From Litsea cubeba (Eukaryota > Streptophyta > Magnoliopsida > Laurales > Lauraceae): a DNA stretch of 64,000 nt. The stretch spans positions 45,984,980 through 46,048,979 of the forward strand of contig CM022949.1 of assembly GCA_012931725.1 (NCBI GenBank), written 5' to 3'. Numbering within the stretch: the stretch's first letter is position 1; the number at the start of each line of letters is the position of its first letter. This document shows positions 11,671 through 23,254 of the stretch, in pieces. Made by a program: the position numbers and the translations under genes. The notes below the pieces were generated by a model. It worked only from the letters and a program-made list of their open reading frames with translations, searched no databases and was not told the origin of the DNA.

Positions 11671-13080
11671 ATGGATATAAAGAAGAAGATCGTATTTTTA
11701 CACGCAGTAGCGTTGGCAGTGATTACAGTTTTACTTTTATGGGACCATCACTGTAAACAAAAGAGGATAAAAAAGAGGAAGAGAGTACATGAGTCGTCTC
11801 TGTCTGGCCATGAGTTTACTCAGTACCTCATTAGGAGTAATCCTCGTAATTCCTATGATTTACTACGCATGAGGACTGATGTTTTTTTAGAATTATGTGA
11901 TTTACTAAAGAGAGAAAGGCTACTGCGTGCAACTAAAAGAGTTTCTATAGAAGAACAGGTGGCCATCTTTCTAGCTACTGTAGGTCATAGTCAGAGAAAT
12001 CGAGTAATGCAAATTCAATTTCAACACTCGGGCCAAACGATTAGTAAGTATTTCAATGCTGTTCTAGACGCGCTTTTATATATCTGCCCTGATTATGTAA
12101 AGCTTCCTGGACCAGAAATGTCTACTCCAGCTCAGATTGCACTCAATCCAGTATTTTACCCCTTTTTTAAGGTACATAAATAATTTATGCTGTATTATCT
12201 TTTACTCTCTATGATGAATGTTTAAATTGTTATTGATGACAAATGTTTTTGCTATATTGGGATAGGACTGCATTGGTGCCATTGATGGCACTTATATTCC
12301 AGCATGGGTATCAATTAAAGATCAACGACGATATCGATGTAGAAAAGGTTTTATTGCACAGAATGTAATGGCAATAGTAGGTTTTGACATGATGTTCCAA
12401 TTTGTATGTGCTGGTTTCGAAGGATCAGCCAACGATCAAAAAGTTTTATCCGATGTTCTACAAAATAGGGGACTCTACAATCTTCATGTTCCCGAAGGTA
12501 AATATTTATTTCAAGATGAAAATTTGAAAGTTATTATAATTTTTGAAAACTAGTTAAGCATGTTGCAATCTTCTGATAATTGTCATATTGTTACTTTATA
12601 GGAAAGTATTTTCTTGTTGATGCTGGATATGGTAATAGACGAGGTTTTATCGGACCATATCGTGGGACCCGATATCATCTAAAGGAATTTGGAGCTCAAG
12701 CATTGGCTCCCAGGACAGCTAGTGAACTTTTTAATCTTCGACATGCAAAGCTGAGAAATGTTATTGAAAGGACATTTGGCCTGTGGAAGGAACGGTTTCC
12801 AATTTTGACACATGTACCTCGCAATTATCCTATCAAGACACAGGTAAAGATTGTAAATGCATGTGCTGTATTGCACAACTTTATCATGAAGAGAAGTCCT
12901 AGTACGGATGAATTATATGAACATCATCGTCATGAAAGAATATTCATTGATGATGAAGATAATGATGATCGTCAGGATGAAGGGAACAATGAAGAATCTG
13001 ATAGTCAATATGCTTATCGCTTACGGGATGCAATGGCATTAGAGATGTGGGATGCTAATGCTAATAGAAGAGCTCGATGA
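11671..13080 (+). CDS. HARBI1-like DDE transposase of PIF/Harbinger element
   Basis: Three exons can be joined in frame: 11671-12171, 12266-12497 and 12602-13080, with GT-AG borders; the product is 403 residues with no stop. It belongs to the DDE_Tnp_4 family (putative nuclease HARBI1). The catalytic triad is visible: Asp about 174 in GAIDGTYI, Asp about 224 in GSANDQKVL, and Glu about 300 in NVIERTFGLWKERF. An N-terminal hydrophobic stretch (AVALAVITVLLLW) and a helix-turn-helix-like region (FLATVGHSQRNRVMQ) precede the core. The acidic C-terminus (DDEDNDDRQDEGNNEES) is usual in plant members. It excises and reinserts the element at TTA sites, normally together with the Myb-like partner, which is broken here. 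The upstream AACAG at 11656-11660 may be the acceptor of a leader intron. Confidence 0.9.
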
Positions 13081-13754
13081 ACTGACAAAAAGGAATTCTC
13101 TCCTTTTTTGCACACGGAGGGATATTCATTTTGAAAATGTGATGTTTGCTTATTTTGTAAAGGGCACATGGTAAATTCTTTTTTGAAACACCATGAAACT
13201 TTTTATGGTTTGGGCCTTTTTGTTTGAATTGATTTAAAAAGTATAGAAATGATTGAAAAGTTACTACGCTTGGTATAGAGTTAAGATGCATTAGAATATT
13301 TTAATTGTATATCTTGTGCAGGCAGTCTCACTCCATCGACTAATCATGAGCGATTTAACTTGGGACATGTGTTTTTTTCTTTTTTCATTTTTTTTTATTA
13401 TAGCAACACTTCATAGTAACTTTTCCATGTTTTCATGGTTTAACAATCATCCAAACATTACAAGAACAAAAGGTAGTGACCATTTTTAGTGTTCCTAAAT
13501 ATTCCTACTATCAAGATAAAAACACCTTATAAATATAATTTATAAAAATAAAAATTTATCATTTTCACATCTAGTTCAAACAAACGTGGTAAAATGATTC
13601 ACATGTGTAAATGATATGAAAATGACAACAGTAGACAAACGTTGTAAACTGAAACGCATGCGTAAAGCTTACATATGTGAAATTTACATATGGAACATTT
13701 CCATATATAAACTGCATTTACGCATCTAATGTGTAAAAGGCAAACGCCCCCTTA

Positions 13755-14264
13755 GGATCATTAAACCATATAACATGAATGACCTTTTCAGCTAGAAAAA
13801 CACTGATGATAAGATTTCCAACATTACTTCACAATTTTGATTGTGGTTAGGGGTTTTCCCTGCAGTTACACTACTACATGGCCTGTAATATAGTAAAATA
13901 AAAGAATTACTTTTAATGTTATTATTATTTTAAGTACATCATATGAAGGAATGTAATCTGCCAGATTCCACCGACAGAACTTCTCCTGTAAATGTTTCTA
14001 AGACCTATTAACATTTTTTCAACATCTGCCCATTTTTCATTCATTGTTTCCATTTCATGATGTTTGTAACTATATCTCCATGCAGCCATAAAATTTTTTT
14101 TTAATAGTATACATCAATAATTTTGCTGCCCAATAGTTAGCATTGCGATCTCTACAACAAGAATCTCTCATTCTTTGACTGAGGACTTGGAATACCAGGT
14201 ACTTTAATTTCACTCATGCACTTTTAACTGCAGTTGTACCCTAATTTTACATAATACATATATT

Positions 14265-14295
<31 letters not shown>

Positions 14296-15463
14296 TCATG
14301 CATGTGTCTACTTCGTTGCTATAATTTACAAATAATTAAATAATGTGAGAAATGATATAGAATGGGTTTTTCTTTTTCCTATTAGAATTTCCACAGTTGC
14401 ACTCATGGTAAAATGAATTATATATGTAATGGATGTGCTTTTGTTACACACCTTATAGTGAAATCTCCCCACTGATGCAAGTGGCTTAGATTTAAAAGTC
14501 CAGCTCTATAGGTAAGGATCATAATTTTCAATTTTCATTTGGACCCTATTTTGTTTTGATTACAAAGTGGAATGTTTCGGTCGATTCAGAATTTTGATGA
14601 TATATTTCGGAGAATCATTTAAAGAAAAACATATAATAAAATATATATATCCCAAAAATACTAAAAGTAAAAACTAACATAAAAATCATTTACACTTAAT
14701 TTATTCTACTAAATCAATAAGTCAAAATCTTATTTCTACATGCGAAAGGAATCATCCATAAGCTATGTTTATATGAAAATGCAAAATTAGACGTGTTCTC
14801 CAATCTCCATTCAGAATATGGTATGCAATTATTTTATAATTTTCAATATAATAAAGATTTGCATAAATTTTGATGAGAAATTACAAAAATACTTCAGTTT
14901 TTTTTTTCAAATGAAAATAAATAAATAAATGTATCTGCCAAAATGGATGAAAACAGACCAAAATAGACGAAATACAAAAATGAACCTAATTGACTGAGAT
15001 CGATTGAAATTCCGAATAAAAACTTTCACATGAGTAATTCGGTTCGGCTATGGGATTGAACGAAAATCATTCTGCCATTTCGGCTGAACCAAACCGAAAT
15101 TGATAACTATGTACGGCTAATGTGAATCTTTCCCAAATTTGAAATTTATTCTCTTCGTCTCATAATTGGCAAGTGATAAGGACAATCTCAATCTAGTGAA
15201 TTATCTTAATGAGATTTCAGATTTATTTCCCTTCCCGTTGAAAGTGCATGGAATGGCCCTATGAATACTGTTCTTGTTACTTCATCTGTTCTAATAAGAA
15301 AGAGAGGATGAGAAAGAATCCTTCTTGGGAAGCTAAAGCTAAGACCTGATCTAAGTCGATCTGAGCTGCCCATCATCAAGCGGAATGAATTAGATGGGGT
15401 TGGCCGCTGGTAGATATCTCACATTTCGACATTGGATGCTTGGTCCTATTTGATGTGTTATTC
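13755..15463. other. AT-rich intergenic DNA
   Basis: No coding region recognised. It has a CT/TA microsatellite at about 14268-14295 and otherwise unremarkable AT-rich sequence. Confidence 0.5.
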
Positions 15464-15484
15464 TTACACTACAAGAAAAACTGC

Positions 15485-15950
15485 TTATAGCGGGGGCCGA
15501 TGGCCGCCGGTAAAAATGAGAGTGGCCGCCGGTAAATGTTTTACCGGCGGTCACTATAGCCGCCGCATGGCGAGGGTACATGTCGGGTGGGTATAAGTTT
15601 TAGCGTCGGCCAGTGAGCGCCGCTATTGTTTTTATTAGTGGCGGCTCTAACCGCCGGTAAAAGAAATCCGTCGGTTGCTAAGACGACGAAGAAAATTTTT
15701 AGCGGTGCCTATTGGCCGCCGGTACAAGTAAAAATGACCGCCGCTAAAAATATTTTTCTAGCGACGGTCGGTTTGAGCGCCGCTAAAGATAATATTTTTT
15801 TTCTCTCCTGGCCGCCGGTAATAGCAAAAAATGGCCGCCGTTAATAACTAATTTTTATTTAGCGGCGGCAATATGACCGCCGCTAAAATGTGTTTTTAAC
15901 AAAAAAAAATACTGCTTTTAGGGTCGATCTTATGGCCGCCGCTAAAAGCT
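15485..15950. repeat. Left subterminal GC-rich repeats of the CACTA element
   Basis: GCCGCCGGTAAAA, GCCGCCGCTAAAA and their complements recur about every 20-60 bp in both orientations, in contrast to the AT-rich interior. CACTA subterminal repeats of this kind bind the TNPA-type protein; the role here is by analogy. Confidence 0.75.
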
Positions 15951-16333
15951 GTATTTTTTTTTTTTTTTTTACGAATATCAGCCCATCACCACATGAAACA
16001 CAAGAGCATTCACAAAAAAAAAAATTGCCTACCAACAAAGACAATATATATATATATATATAACAGTAGCATTCACATAATTAGCATCTACATCAGATCT
16101 GCAACATTGATCATGTGTTTTTGGATCAAATATAATAAAAGAGACGGGAAAATAGACTCTCTCTCTCCAAAAGAAAAAATAATTTTCTTTTACATGGGCA
16201 GCATCTGGATTACAAAAATAATAAAGAAAATTTTCACATGTAGAGATTTCAACAATAGGTAGATTCTAAATCAAGTAAAAAACCCAAATATAGATTAGTA
16301 AGCATGAAGATTTGTGAGTCCATATTGAGGTAC

Positions 16334-17100
16334 CTGCATCCATTGGCCCTACTGACAATAATGCATGCTGACCGATTGTTGATGCATGGTATTTTGTAGA
16401 GAGGAAGATGTGACAGTAGCACCAGCCGGTGACTGAACTCCAGGACCAAGTCCAACTTGGGGTGACAAGGATGAACTTTGAGAGTTGAACTACAGTGGAC
16501 AAAAAAGTTGGATCAGAAATAGTGAGAAATAAAGTATACCAGAAGAATAAAAACAAGAAAGTTAAAAAGGACAGTCGTGAACACGCAAACAGTACAACAC
16601 ATAACACTGCCCCCAAAAATCCTTTCTTGACAACCCTAGTAAGAGCAAGGCCAAGATAAATACAGCAATAACAACATGCCTAAAGTAACCAAGCTCCACT
16701 GGTGGGGAAAAGCCAAAAAACTGATCGAATACATCCCTCAGTCCCAAAGAAACAAGCCATAGTAGAATAATCTAAGTGCTGGATAAAGACACAAATGTTA
16801 TTAGAAAACTGGACCACTTTCTCCAATACAATGGTTGCAAAGTTTGTTCTTGAAAAAGATAATTTGGGTATGATGGCAAATGCATATGACATTATATAAT
16901 GCAACACCTAGCATAAGATAAATGAAGCATCAGTGATGCAGTTGCAATTAGATACATAGGACTTGGGAGTTGCACTTTAGTGAACGTCATTTCATTAAAT
17001 TAAGGTGTTTCATTTTTTATAACAGTAAATTCTATTGCTCCCAAAAGTGCAAAACAGACACAAAGCTACACACACACACAAAAAAAAATAAAAAAAATAA

Positions 17101-17137
<37 letters not shown>

Positions 17138-18298
17138 GAATCGCATTAGAATGAAAAAATCTCCAAGGAAAAGAAGACTGTTGCTAGGGGTACTAATCCA
17201 ATTACTAGTAAAGTTCTCTTTCCTTTATTCACTTGTTTAGATTCTATTGGCACAGCAGTGTCTTTTGCACGCATCACTAAAGCCTAAAGTAAATAGTTGA
17301 AATGGGTGAACAGTGGAACTAGCTCCTCTCTGAGTACTGAGATTTCAAACATAATAACTTAGCAGTACATAAGAGATCCAACAATCTTCCACCAACACAA
17401 CCAATTTCATCTCCATTTTAAAAGGTTTATTCTGAACCAAAACCAAAAGAAAGCAATATCATTAGAAACAATATCTGGATGTCACAGAAGAAGGCTCTAG
17501 AAGGCCCCTTCTATACTAAATTAGTCTCATTCTTGGAGGCTCATGCTCATGCTCCCACATCAACTCCAATATAGGCTGAAGTTCTACTAGAATGTGGAGC
17601 AACATCATTCATATGAATATGCATCAGGGAGTATATGTACCAAGGGACACAATTATCACTCAGTAATTTAAAGTACAAACATGTATGCGCATTAAGTACT
17701 TTAACCTTGGAGGCATGGACATCTAATCTAAAGTTATTTCCATAACAAAGGATACGATCTTCTATGTTTTAAACTAGACAGTGATAATATTTAAACGGAC
17801 ACACAGGTAGAAAGCACAGAAGCTTCCATCACATATCACAATCTACCGTGAGAAAGCATGGACTATCTTATATTATATAAGGCACTATAAACCTTGAATA
17901 TGGACCATATACTGAAGATTTATGGGTACAATCAATTGAAATCGTTAGATAGCATAATAATTTGGATGCAATAGCATAATAATTTGGATGTAAATATGAC
18001 AATAAAAAAGGATTAATGCATCATAAAACAGCAGAAAAGGCCAACTCCGCTATTACAAAATAAATTCCAACTCTGCATATCAAGATGGAAAAATTTTGAT
18101 TACATAAGCAGAATCCAAGTTAAAAAAGACCTGCTGCAACAGTGAACTCTGTGGTTGAGTGGCGAACTGCTTGTGATTTGCCCCTGCTAGATGTGGCACA
18201 CCAAGAAGGGTACTATGACCTTGCTGCACTTGTTGGAGCCGCTGCAAAAACTTCTCCCTCTGGTCGGGTGCAATCTCAGTTCTTCCACGAAACTGACC
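16334..18298 (-). pseudogene. NOT3: Captured CCR4-NOT subunit NOT3 fragment (two exons)
   Basis: Exon A (18298-18131) is preceded by an AG and followed by GT. It reads GQFRGRTEIAPDQREKFLQ, then RLQQVQQGHSTLLGVPHLAG and ends SSLLQQ. Exon B (16489-16334) reads FNSQSSSLSPQVGLGPGVQ, then TVTSSSLQNTMHQQS, with a frameshift before QHALLSVGPMDAG. Together they match the middle Gln-rich region of plant NOT3 (general negative regulator of transcription subunit 3), a scaffold of the CCR4-NOT deadenylase complex. Only about 110 residues are present, with no NOT-box or N-terminal domain, and the 1.6-kb intron is retained, so it was captured as genomic DNA rather than as a processed transcript. The assignment rests on remembered family sequence and needs a search. 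Confidence 0.7.
17098..17135. repeat. AAT microsatellite
   Basis: About twelve AAT units follow an A-rich and (CA)n stretch inside the CACTA interior. Confidence 0.95.
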
Positions 18299-18510
18299 CT
18301 AAATGATATTAATTATTGAATGGGTGAATATTTTCTAAGGACAATATGGTACATATATAAAGAATTAGCTGGCACTGGAATGATGCACTAAAAGGTTGGA
18401 CTCGCAATTTGTACTTGACAAGAAGAAGATGATTTGTGAGGTAAGCAGAGCCTGCTGGTATTGAGGGAGTTCTTCGTAATTGAAGAGGAGAAGTTTTAGT
18501 TATGTTCTCC

Positions 18511-18830
18511 AAATCTGTAAGTGTTGGAGATTCCAACAAAGCAGAGGTTTTGGCAATTTTGGAAGCATTGCGGTTATTTTCTGAGTTTTGTCATTGCAGG
18601 CTGATAGTGGAAAGTGACTCGTCTAATGTGATCTCATGTGTTTCTAAAGGCAAGACAAGGCTGTGAAAGCTTAAATTTTGTTTTCATGAATATAAGGTCT
18701 TGTCCTCTCTTATTCAGGTAGAATGCTGTCATGTTGTCAGGTTGGATAACAGTTAGGCGTATTCACCCAACTCCTTGGGTGGAATCATCTCTCCTTTGGG
18801 GTTGAACAGTGATGATGACATGGACTTCTG
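18511..18830 (+). pseudogene. LINE RNase H domain fragment inside the CACTA element
   Basis: Reads VGDSNKAEVLAILEALRLFS, then LIVESDSSNVISCVSKGK, a TGA, KLKFCFHEYKVLSSLIQVEC and RLDNS followed by TAG. This is the RVT_3-type RNase H found at the C-terminus of plant L1-like LINEs, with the Glu (AEVLAILEAL) and Asp (VESDS) active-site motifs visible. Two stops show decay. The parallel fragment at about 36960-37300 (minus) belongs to another LINE. Confidence 0.7.
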
Positions 18831-19810
18831 GTTAAACACAAATAGCAAAACTACAGACCCTAATTGAAGGAAAAAAGAAATGCAGAATCAAACACAACCA
18901 TCAAAACCCATATCCAGATCTTCAAAACAAATGACAACAGGCATACAAACAAATGAATACAAACCCAGAATAGAAATAGGTTCAAATCAAACCCAGCAAA
19001 ACCCAGATGCCAAAACCAGAAACATATTGATTTTCAAACCTTATTTGTGTGCATTGTTGTCCTACTGAATTTAAAAGTGCTGGCACAATACAATGGGTGA
19101 TGAAGTTTTTTAAAGACATGCAACACAAAACTGTTGAGGAAAATACTGATGAACCCAATGTTAGAAGTAAATGAAAATATCATCTTATATTTATATATCT
19201 TAATTTAGCAAATGGGCATTTAATTATTAATTGTGACCATAAAACAGTCCATATCTGCATTTCTTGAATTGGATCTGTTGGGTAACCACTAACCAGGTAG
19301 TCATGGGCATGTTCTCAGCTTAGGGATGGCAAATTGGCAATGGTTCTTGCTGTCATGCCCATATATGGGTAGTTATGGTAGTAGTTTTTTGGGTTCAAGG
19401 TGCCTGTGAGTTAAAACATAGTTTATGCATGTCTGGGTGGTAATAATGGTGGCAAACACAACCGAGTCTGAGTGATTTTTTACCATTTCAGCCACCGTTA
19501 ATTCAGTTGATTTTTCATAAGGCCAGAAGCATTCTCAATAGAAATTAAACCTGATGCAATTAGCCCTGTATGGTTAATGACATGGTAATCAGATGAAATT
19601 AAGGTATACGTGGATCCAGCATTTGAATTTTGAAGGGGGAATGGGGGATTGATTCCACAAACTTGGTTTCAGGCTTCATGCACGCATTTTCTGCAATGTT
19701 TAGAATCATGAAAAAAACATACATTACTGCTGCTACTTTGCCTTTAAAACCTAGATCCAGATCTTAAAACAAATGAAAACAAAGAAGAAGAGGAAGAGAA
19801 AGGAAGAGAG

Positions 19811-20128
19811 GTGGAGAGGGAGACAGACCAGTTTGGATTTTGGGGATGGCTGGGTAGAGACGCTGGTGGCTGCCGCTTCGAGGAAGATGGAGATCGCAGT
19901 GATGGCGTCGTCGCCACTTCGCTTCTGAGAGAGAGAAAGAGGAAAGGGAGAAATGGACGAGGAGCGGTTGCAGATGAAGAGAAACCAGATCAAGGTTTCT
20001 CTCTACTTCTTTCTTTACAGATGAAGAGAAGTGATGGCTGCCGCTTCTTTGCCTTTTTTTTTTCTCTTTGCTGGAATTTTAGTGAGATGAAGATGGGAGT
20101 GAGCGAGAGAGGGTTGGGGATGGAGTGA
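19811..20128 (+). other. Unassigned open frame inside the CACTA element
   Basis: A 105-codon frame starting MERETDQFGFWGWLGRDAGG with no family I recognise. The surrounding GA-rich sequence looks like a plant 5' leader. It could be captured exon 1 DNA or chance; coding is not supported. Confidence 0.2.
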
Positions 20129-20209
20129 GCAGGGAGACGAATAGAGGGATGAGCGAGGGCGATTTAGGGATACTATTAGAGCGAGGGCGCGCACTTCGGG
20201 ACTTCCACA

Positions 20210-20545
20210 GCATATTTTTTCAGCGGCAGTCACTTATGGGCTCCGTTAAAAACTGCTTTTTACCGTCACCCATCACTTTATGGACGCTAAAAACTCATAT
20301 TACCCTCAAAAATATTGGCCGCCCCTATTTATGCGACGGTAAAAATAAAAATTTTCGCGCCAAGGTTTGGCGCCATTGGATTGATAGCTTTACCCACAGT
20401 CACAGTGGTGGTCGCCGTTAAAAGTAACTTAAAAATAGAGTTACAACGGGGGTCAGACTTGGCTGCCGGTATAAGTGTCTTATACCATCACATTTCGGCG
20501 GCCGCCGGTATAAGTTCGACGCTAAAAATGTATTTTCTTGTAGTG
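20210..20545. repeat. Right subterminal GC-rich repeats of the CACTA element
   Basis: Motifs such as GCGGCAGTCAC, GGCGGCCGCCGGTATAAG and GACGCTAAAAA recur, mirroring the left end but more diverged. Confidence 0.65.
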
Positions 20546-20548
20546 TTA

Positions 20549-21297
20549 TTCGTGTTCGTAGCAGCCGATTCATCTTGAATTAGAGCTTCCACAAGGCCAC
20601 AGGCTTCTAAGTCCAACACTCATGGAAAAAAATCAAGTTTACAGTTGCACAAAGCACAAATAACATATCATAAAAGACTCATAGATCATTGGTCAGAAAG
20701 CGTGTGAAAGACAAACAAAACAATAGCCCTGCAGAAAACTCCCAAGCAATTTTTTCTCATTCCTTGTACTAAACATATTATACACACTCTTATCGTGAGT
20801 TCACCCTCTTGTGTGTGACCCCGCCCACTTCGGACCCCACTTGAGGATGGGACTGGGAGGATCAAAAGATCCACCTGTGTATGATGATGGAGGCTCAGGT
20901 CATTCCTTCGCTGCACTCATGAGCTGGCCACTTAAGGATGGGAGAGGGGAGTGGGGTTGAAATATCTACCTATGTATGGAGGCTTGGATTATCATCCTAA
21001 CCACTTGATCAACAACCAACTAGTTTTCACCATCCAAAATGAGTGCACAGTTTATCCAATGGTCTAGTCCCTTTAGATGGGTGCCAAACCTTGGGATTGG
21101 TGATTAACAAGGATGGATCATAAGGTCAAAGGGGGGAAGAATTATAAGGGAAAAATAAAAACATTGCCCTCCATAATGAATACAAAAGGAGCCAGAGGCC
21201 AAGCAGAGAGAAAACTATGTGAAATTACATTGATTTACAAAAAAAAAAAAAAAAAGGCAAGGAAATGGCCAAAGTAAGGCATCAACCGACCTTAGCC
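20549..21297. other. Intergenic DNA between CACTA and LINE
   Basis: No gene recognised. A poly-A run lies at about 21240-21256. Confidence 0.5.
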
Positions 21298-21717
21298 TCA
21301 ATTGGGATTAGTAATGGAGACTGTAAGAGGAGGACTGAAGTATTGCATGAGGTGGTTCAAGATGATATTCGTCCCTAGTTTAGAATGCCCGGAAGGAGCC
21401 CAAGAAGCTTCTTCTCTAGTAACGTGGGTAGATGACTCTTTGGCAGGCTTGATGTCTCTTTGCACTAGAGTTTTTTTTGCCTTCCAAATTGTGTGAATGG
21501 CTGATAGTGACAAAGCGACCAAGGCCAAATAGTTAGTTCTATAGTGGCTCCAAGGAAGGCCTTGCACAAGAAGAGGGTAGATAGAGGAAAATTGTAGGGT
21601 AATCCAAATGAACTTAAGATCCATTCCCATATGCTGAAATAGAAAGAATAATTTAAAAAGAGGTGTATGATAGACTCCTCCTTTTGATAAAAAAAATGGA
21701 CAAGCGGAGGGAGTTAG
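21298..21717 (-). pseudogene. LINE ORF2 C-terminal fragment, 3' of the gypsy insertion
   Basis: Minus-strand reading with the style of the zf-RVT/linker region of plant LINEs (CPFFLSKGGVYH, GLPWSHYRTNYLALVALSLSA, IHTIWKAKKTLVQ). It is the continuation of the fragment at 34850-35217, separated by the gypsy element, whose GATCC target duplication joins the two. Frames are broken. Confidence 0.55.
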
Positions 21718-21722
21718 GATCC
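21718..21722. repeat. Target-site duplication GATCC (left)
   Basis: Matches 34845-34849 exactly and reconstitutes a LINE reading across the insertion. Confidence 0.9.
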
Positions 21723-22665
21723 TGTAGGTGCAGAAAATAATGACCCACAATAAGAGGGTGCCTTACAGGACTTATCCGAGAAGATGATGGTGACTGGGAA
21801 TGACTGGATGCCGTCCGGAAGCCTGAAAGGGAAGAACAAACGGTCAGAGGACCCTGGCCTGGGCGGCGCAAGGCTCTCCGATGCCAAAGTCAGTATGGGA
21901 ACTGGAACAATGGAAGGAGAGGGAGAAGAGAGACAGAGTAACGGCTCCGTGTCTGAGAAATGGCGTACCTTAGATGGTGGGTTGAGCCTCTATTTATAGA
22001 GTTTAGATCGTATCTTTAGGAGATATTGTGGTGTGGGTCCCATGATTGGACTGGGAAGTCTCGATCAGCCCACATTGCATTAATTGTGGTCCAATCCAGC
22101 CCACTATGCATTAAATGCCCGTCGGGTCAGCCCACATCGCATTTAATGCACATCTTGTTGGGCCAGATCCTGTTGGGCGCCTTTGGCGGTAGGGGTACCA
22201 GCGGATCTGCCCTCGGGCCCTGCCCTGATGTGGCTTCAGCCGCTGGATGGGACTCTGTCAGGGATCTGGCGAAGATCGTGGGCGGCTGGATGTCGCGTCT
22301 GTCCCACCAGCTCGTGCCCCTATCCCTCCACGTGCCTGATGACGTGGGGGATGAGGGGCGCATGCGAATGTTCTCTCTTGCTTCGGCTTCTGTCCCGGCT
22401 TCTTTAGCCGAGGTGGAGCTTTCTGCCGAGATGGTACCCGGGGTGGCTCAGCCGAGGTGGAGCTCCTTGCCGAGATGACGCCCAAAGTGGGCCAGTTCGG
22501 CGCTAAGGGCCCGGAGCTGCCTGACTTCGGCCGGGCCTCCTGTCCTGGGAGCCGGGGCGAGCCTGGTGCCACGTGGATGGCACGAGGATGGCACGTGAGA
22601 ATGCTTATCCTCATCTGATGGCTGCGATTAACTTAATCCTGTGGTTCTGGAAATCTCCCCACACA
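21723..22665 (-). repeat. 3' LTR of the gypsy element (943 bp)
   Basis: Nearly identical to 33903-34844, with one 1-bp indel and about a dozen substitutions counted by eye. TG...CA ends. A TATA-like box on the minus strand lies at 21998-21991. Confidence 0.95.
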
Positions 22666-22680
22666 ATTGCCCCCTAGGTT
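22666..22680 (-). promoter_or_regulatory. Polypurine tract of the gypsy element
   Basis: On the minus strand AACCTAGGGGGCAAT abuts the 3' LTR; it is the expected plus-strand priming site. Confidence 0.75.
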
Positions 22681-22753
22681 TTGACCTCTGAAGTGTGCTA
22701 GCCTTCAGGGGTTGAAAGCTAGAAGAATCCGTCTGGGGATACTGTGATCATTA

Positions 22754-22918
22754 CCTGGTGTCGCTTCAACTCTTTATGCCTGGTGTCGCTTCAACTCTTT
22801 AAAGCAATAAATGCCCTGCCCTGTTCGCCTTTGGAACCGAGCTGACGGCTACACGCGTAGCTTCTGCGCCGATTGCGTTGTCTCATTGATTGACGGGCTG
22901 TCTCATTGATTGACGGGC
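22754..22918. repeat. Two short tandem duplications in the aORF upstream region
   Basis: CCTGGTGTCGCTTCAACTCT starts at 22754 and 22779 (25-bp step). TGTCTCATTGATTGACGGGC is exactly duplicated at 22879-22898 and 22899-22918. Confidence 0.9.
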
Positions 22919-22978
22919 ACGGGCTTTGAAGTGTCTCTTCGAATTTCGGAGGCGGTACCCAAACGGGGGTTCTCCCTT

Positions 22979-22990
22979 CTACAAATAGGG
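22979..22990 (+). promoter_or_regulatory. TATA-like box for the antisense gene
   Basis: CTACAAATAGGG, followed after about 30 bp by pyrimidine-rich leader sequence, resembles a plant TATA region. It lies 265 bp before the ATG at 23255, with two 40-bp direct repeats in the leader (23041-23117). Confidence 0.45.
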
Positions 22991-23040
22991 TCGTCCCCCT
23001 CTTTTTCTCGCTCCCGATTTCTTTTGCCTTCGCCTTTGCT

Positions 23041-23117
23041 TTTGATTTCTGCTCCGGTTCCTGAGATCTGTTCGAAGGTTTTTGATTTCTGCTCCGGTTC
23101 CTGAGATCTGTTCGAAG
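23041..23117. repeat. 40-bp direct repeat in the antisense-gene leader
   Basis: TTTGATTTCTGCTCCGGTTC and the following CTGAGATCTGTTCGAAG occur at 23041 and at 23081. Confidence 0.9.
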
Positions 23118-23254
23118 AGGGCGACCGCAGATCGCGTCTGGATCTGCTCTTGATCTGCCTCTTCGTCCCTGTAAGTCGCTCTGTTCCTCCGTCTAGTTCT
23201 TCTTGGGGTTTTTTCAATTTCTAGGGTTTTTCCTTGTCGTCGCCCCTTCTAGTC

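Larger units (their letters stand above)
8149..13751 (+). mobile_element. PIF/Harbinger DNA transposon, complete
   Basis: The left end reads GGGGTCGTTTGTTTGC from 8149 and the right end, read inward, GGGGGCGTTTGCC. Both are flanked by the trinucleotide TTA (8146-8148 and 13752-13754), the target duplication expected for PIF/Harbinger. The subterminal regions on both sides share motifs such as ATTTACGCAT and CACATGTGTAAAT-like strings. The interior encodes the two proteins of this superfamily in the same direction: a Myb/SANT-like protein (10361-11237) and a HARBI1-type DDE transposase (11671-13080). The 2.1 kb before the first gene is non-coding and may contain other insertions. Confidence 0.88.
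15467..20545. mobile_element. Non-autonomous CACTA (En/Spm) element
   Basis: The element begins CACTACAAGAAAAA at 15467 and ends TTTTCTTGTAGTG at 20545, the canonical inverted termini of CACTA transposons. TTA occurs on both sides (15464-15466 and 20546-20548), the 3-bp target duplication expected. Subterminal regions are dense in GGCCGCCGGTAAAA/GCGGCGGC motifs. No TNPA/TNPD-type transposase is visible in the 5.1 kb, so it depends on another copy. The cargo includes two exons of NOT3 on the minus strand and a LINE RNase H fragment on the plus strand. Confidence 0.9.

Noticed and set aside
20315..20578. 87-codon plus frame at the right CACTA end
   Set aside because: Lies in subterminal repeats and reads through the element end.
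22026..22614. Several 70-150-codon frames in the LTRs
   Set aside because: Present in both LTRs on both strands; GC-rich open frames without a family, best explained as regulatory LTR sequence.
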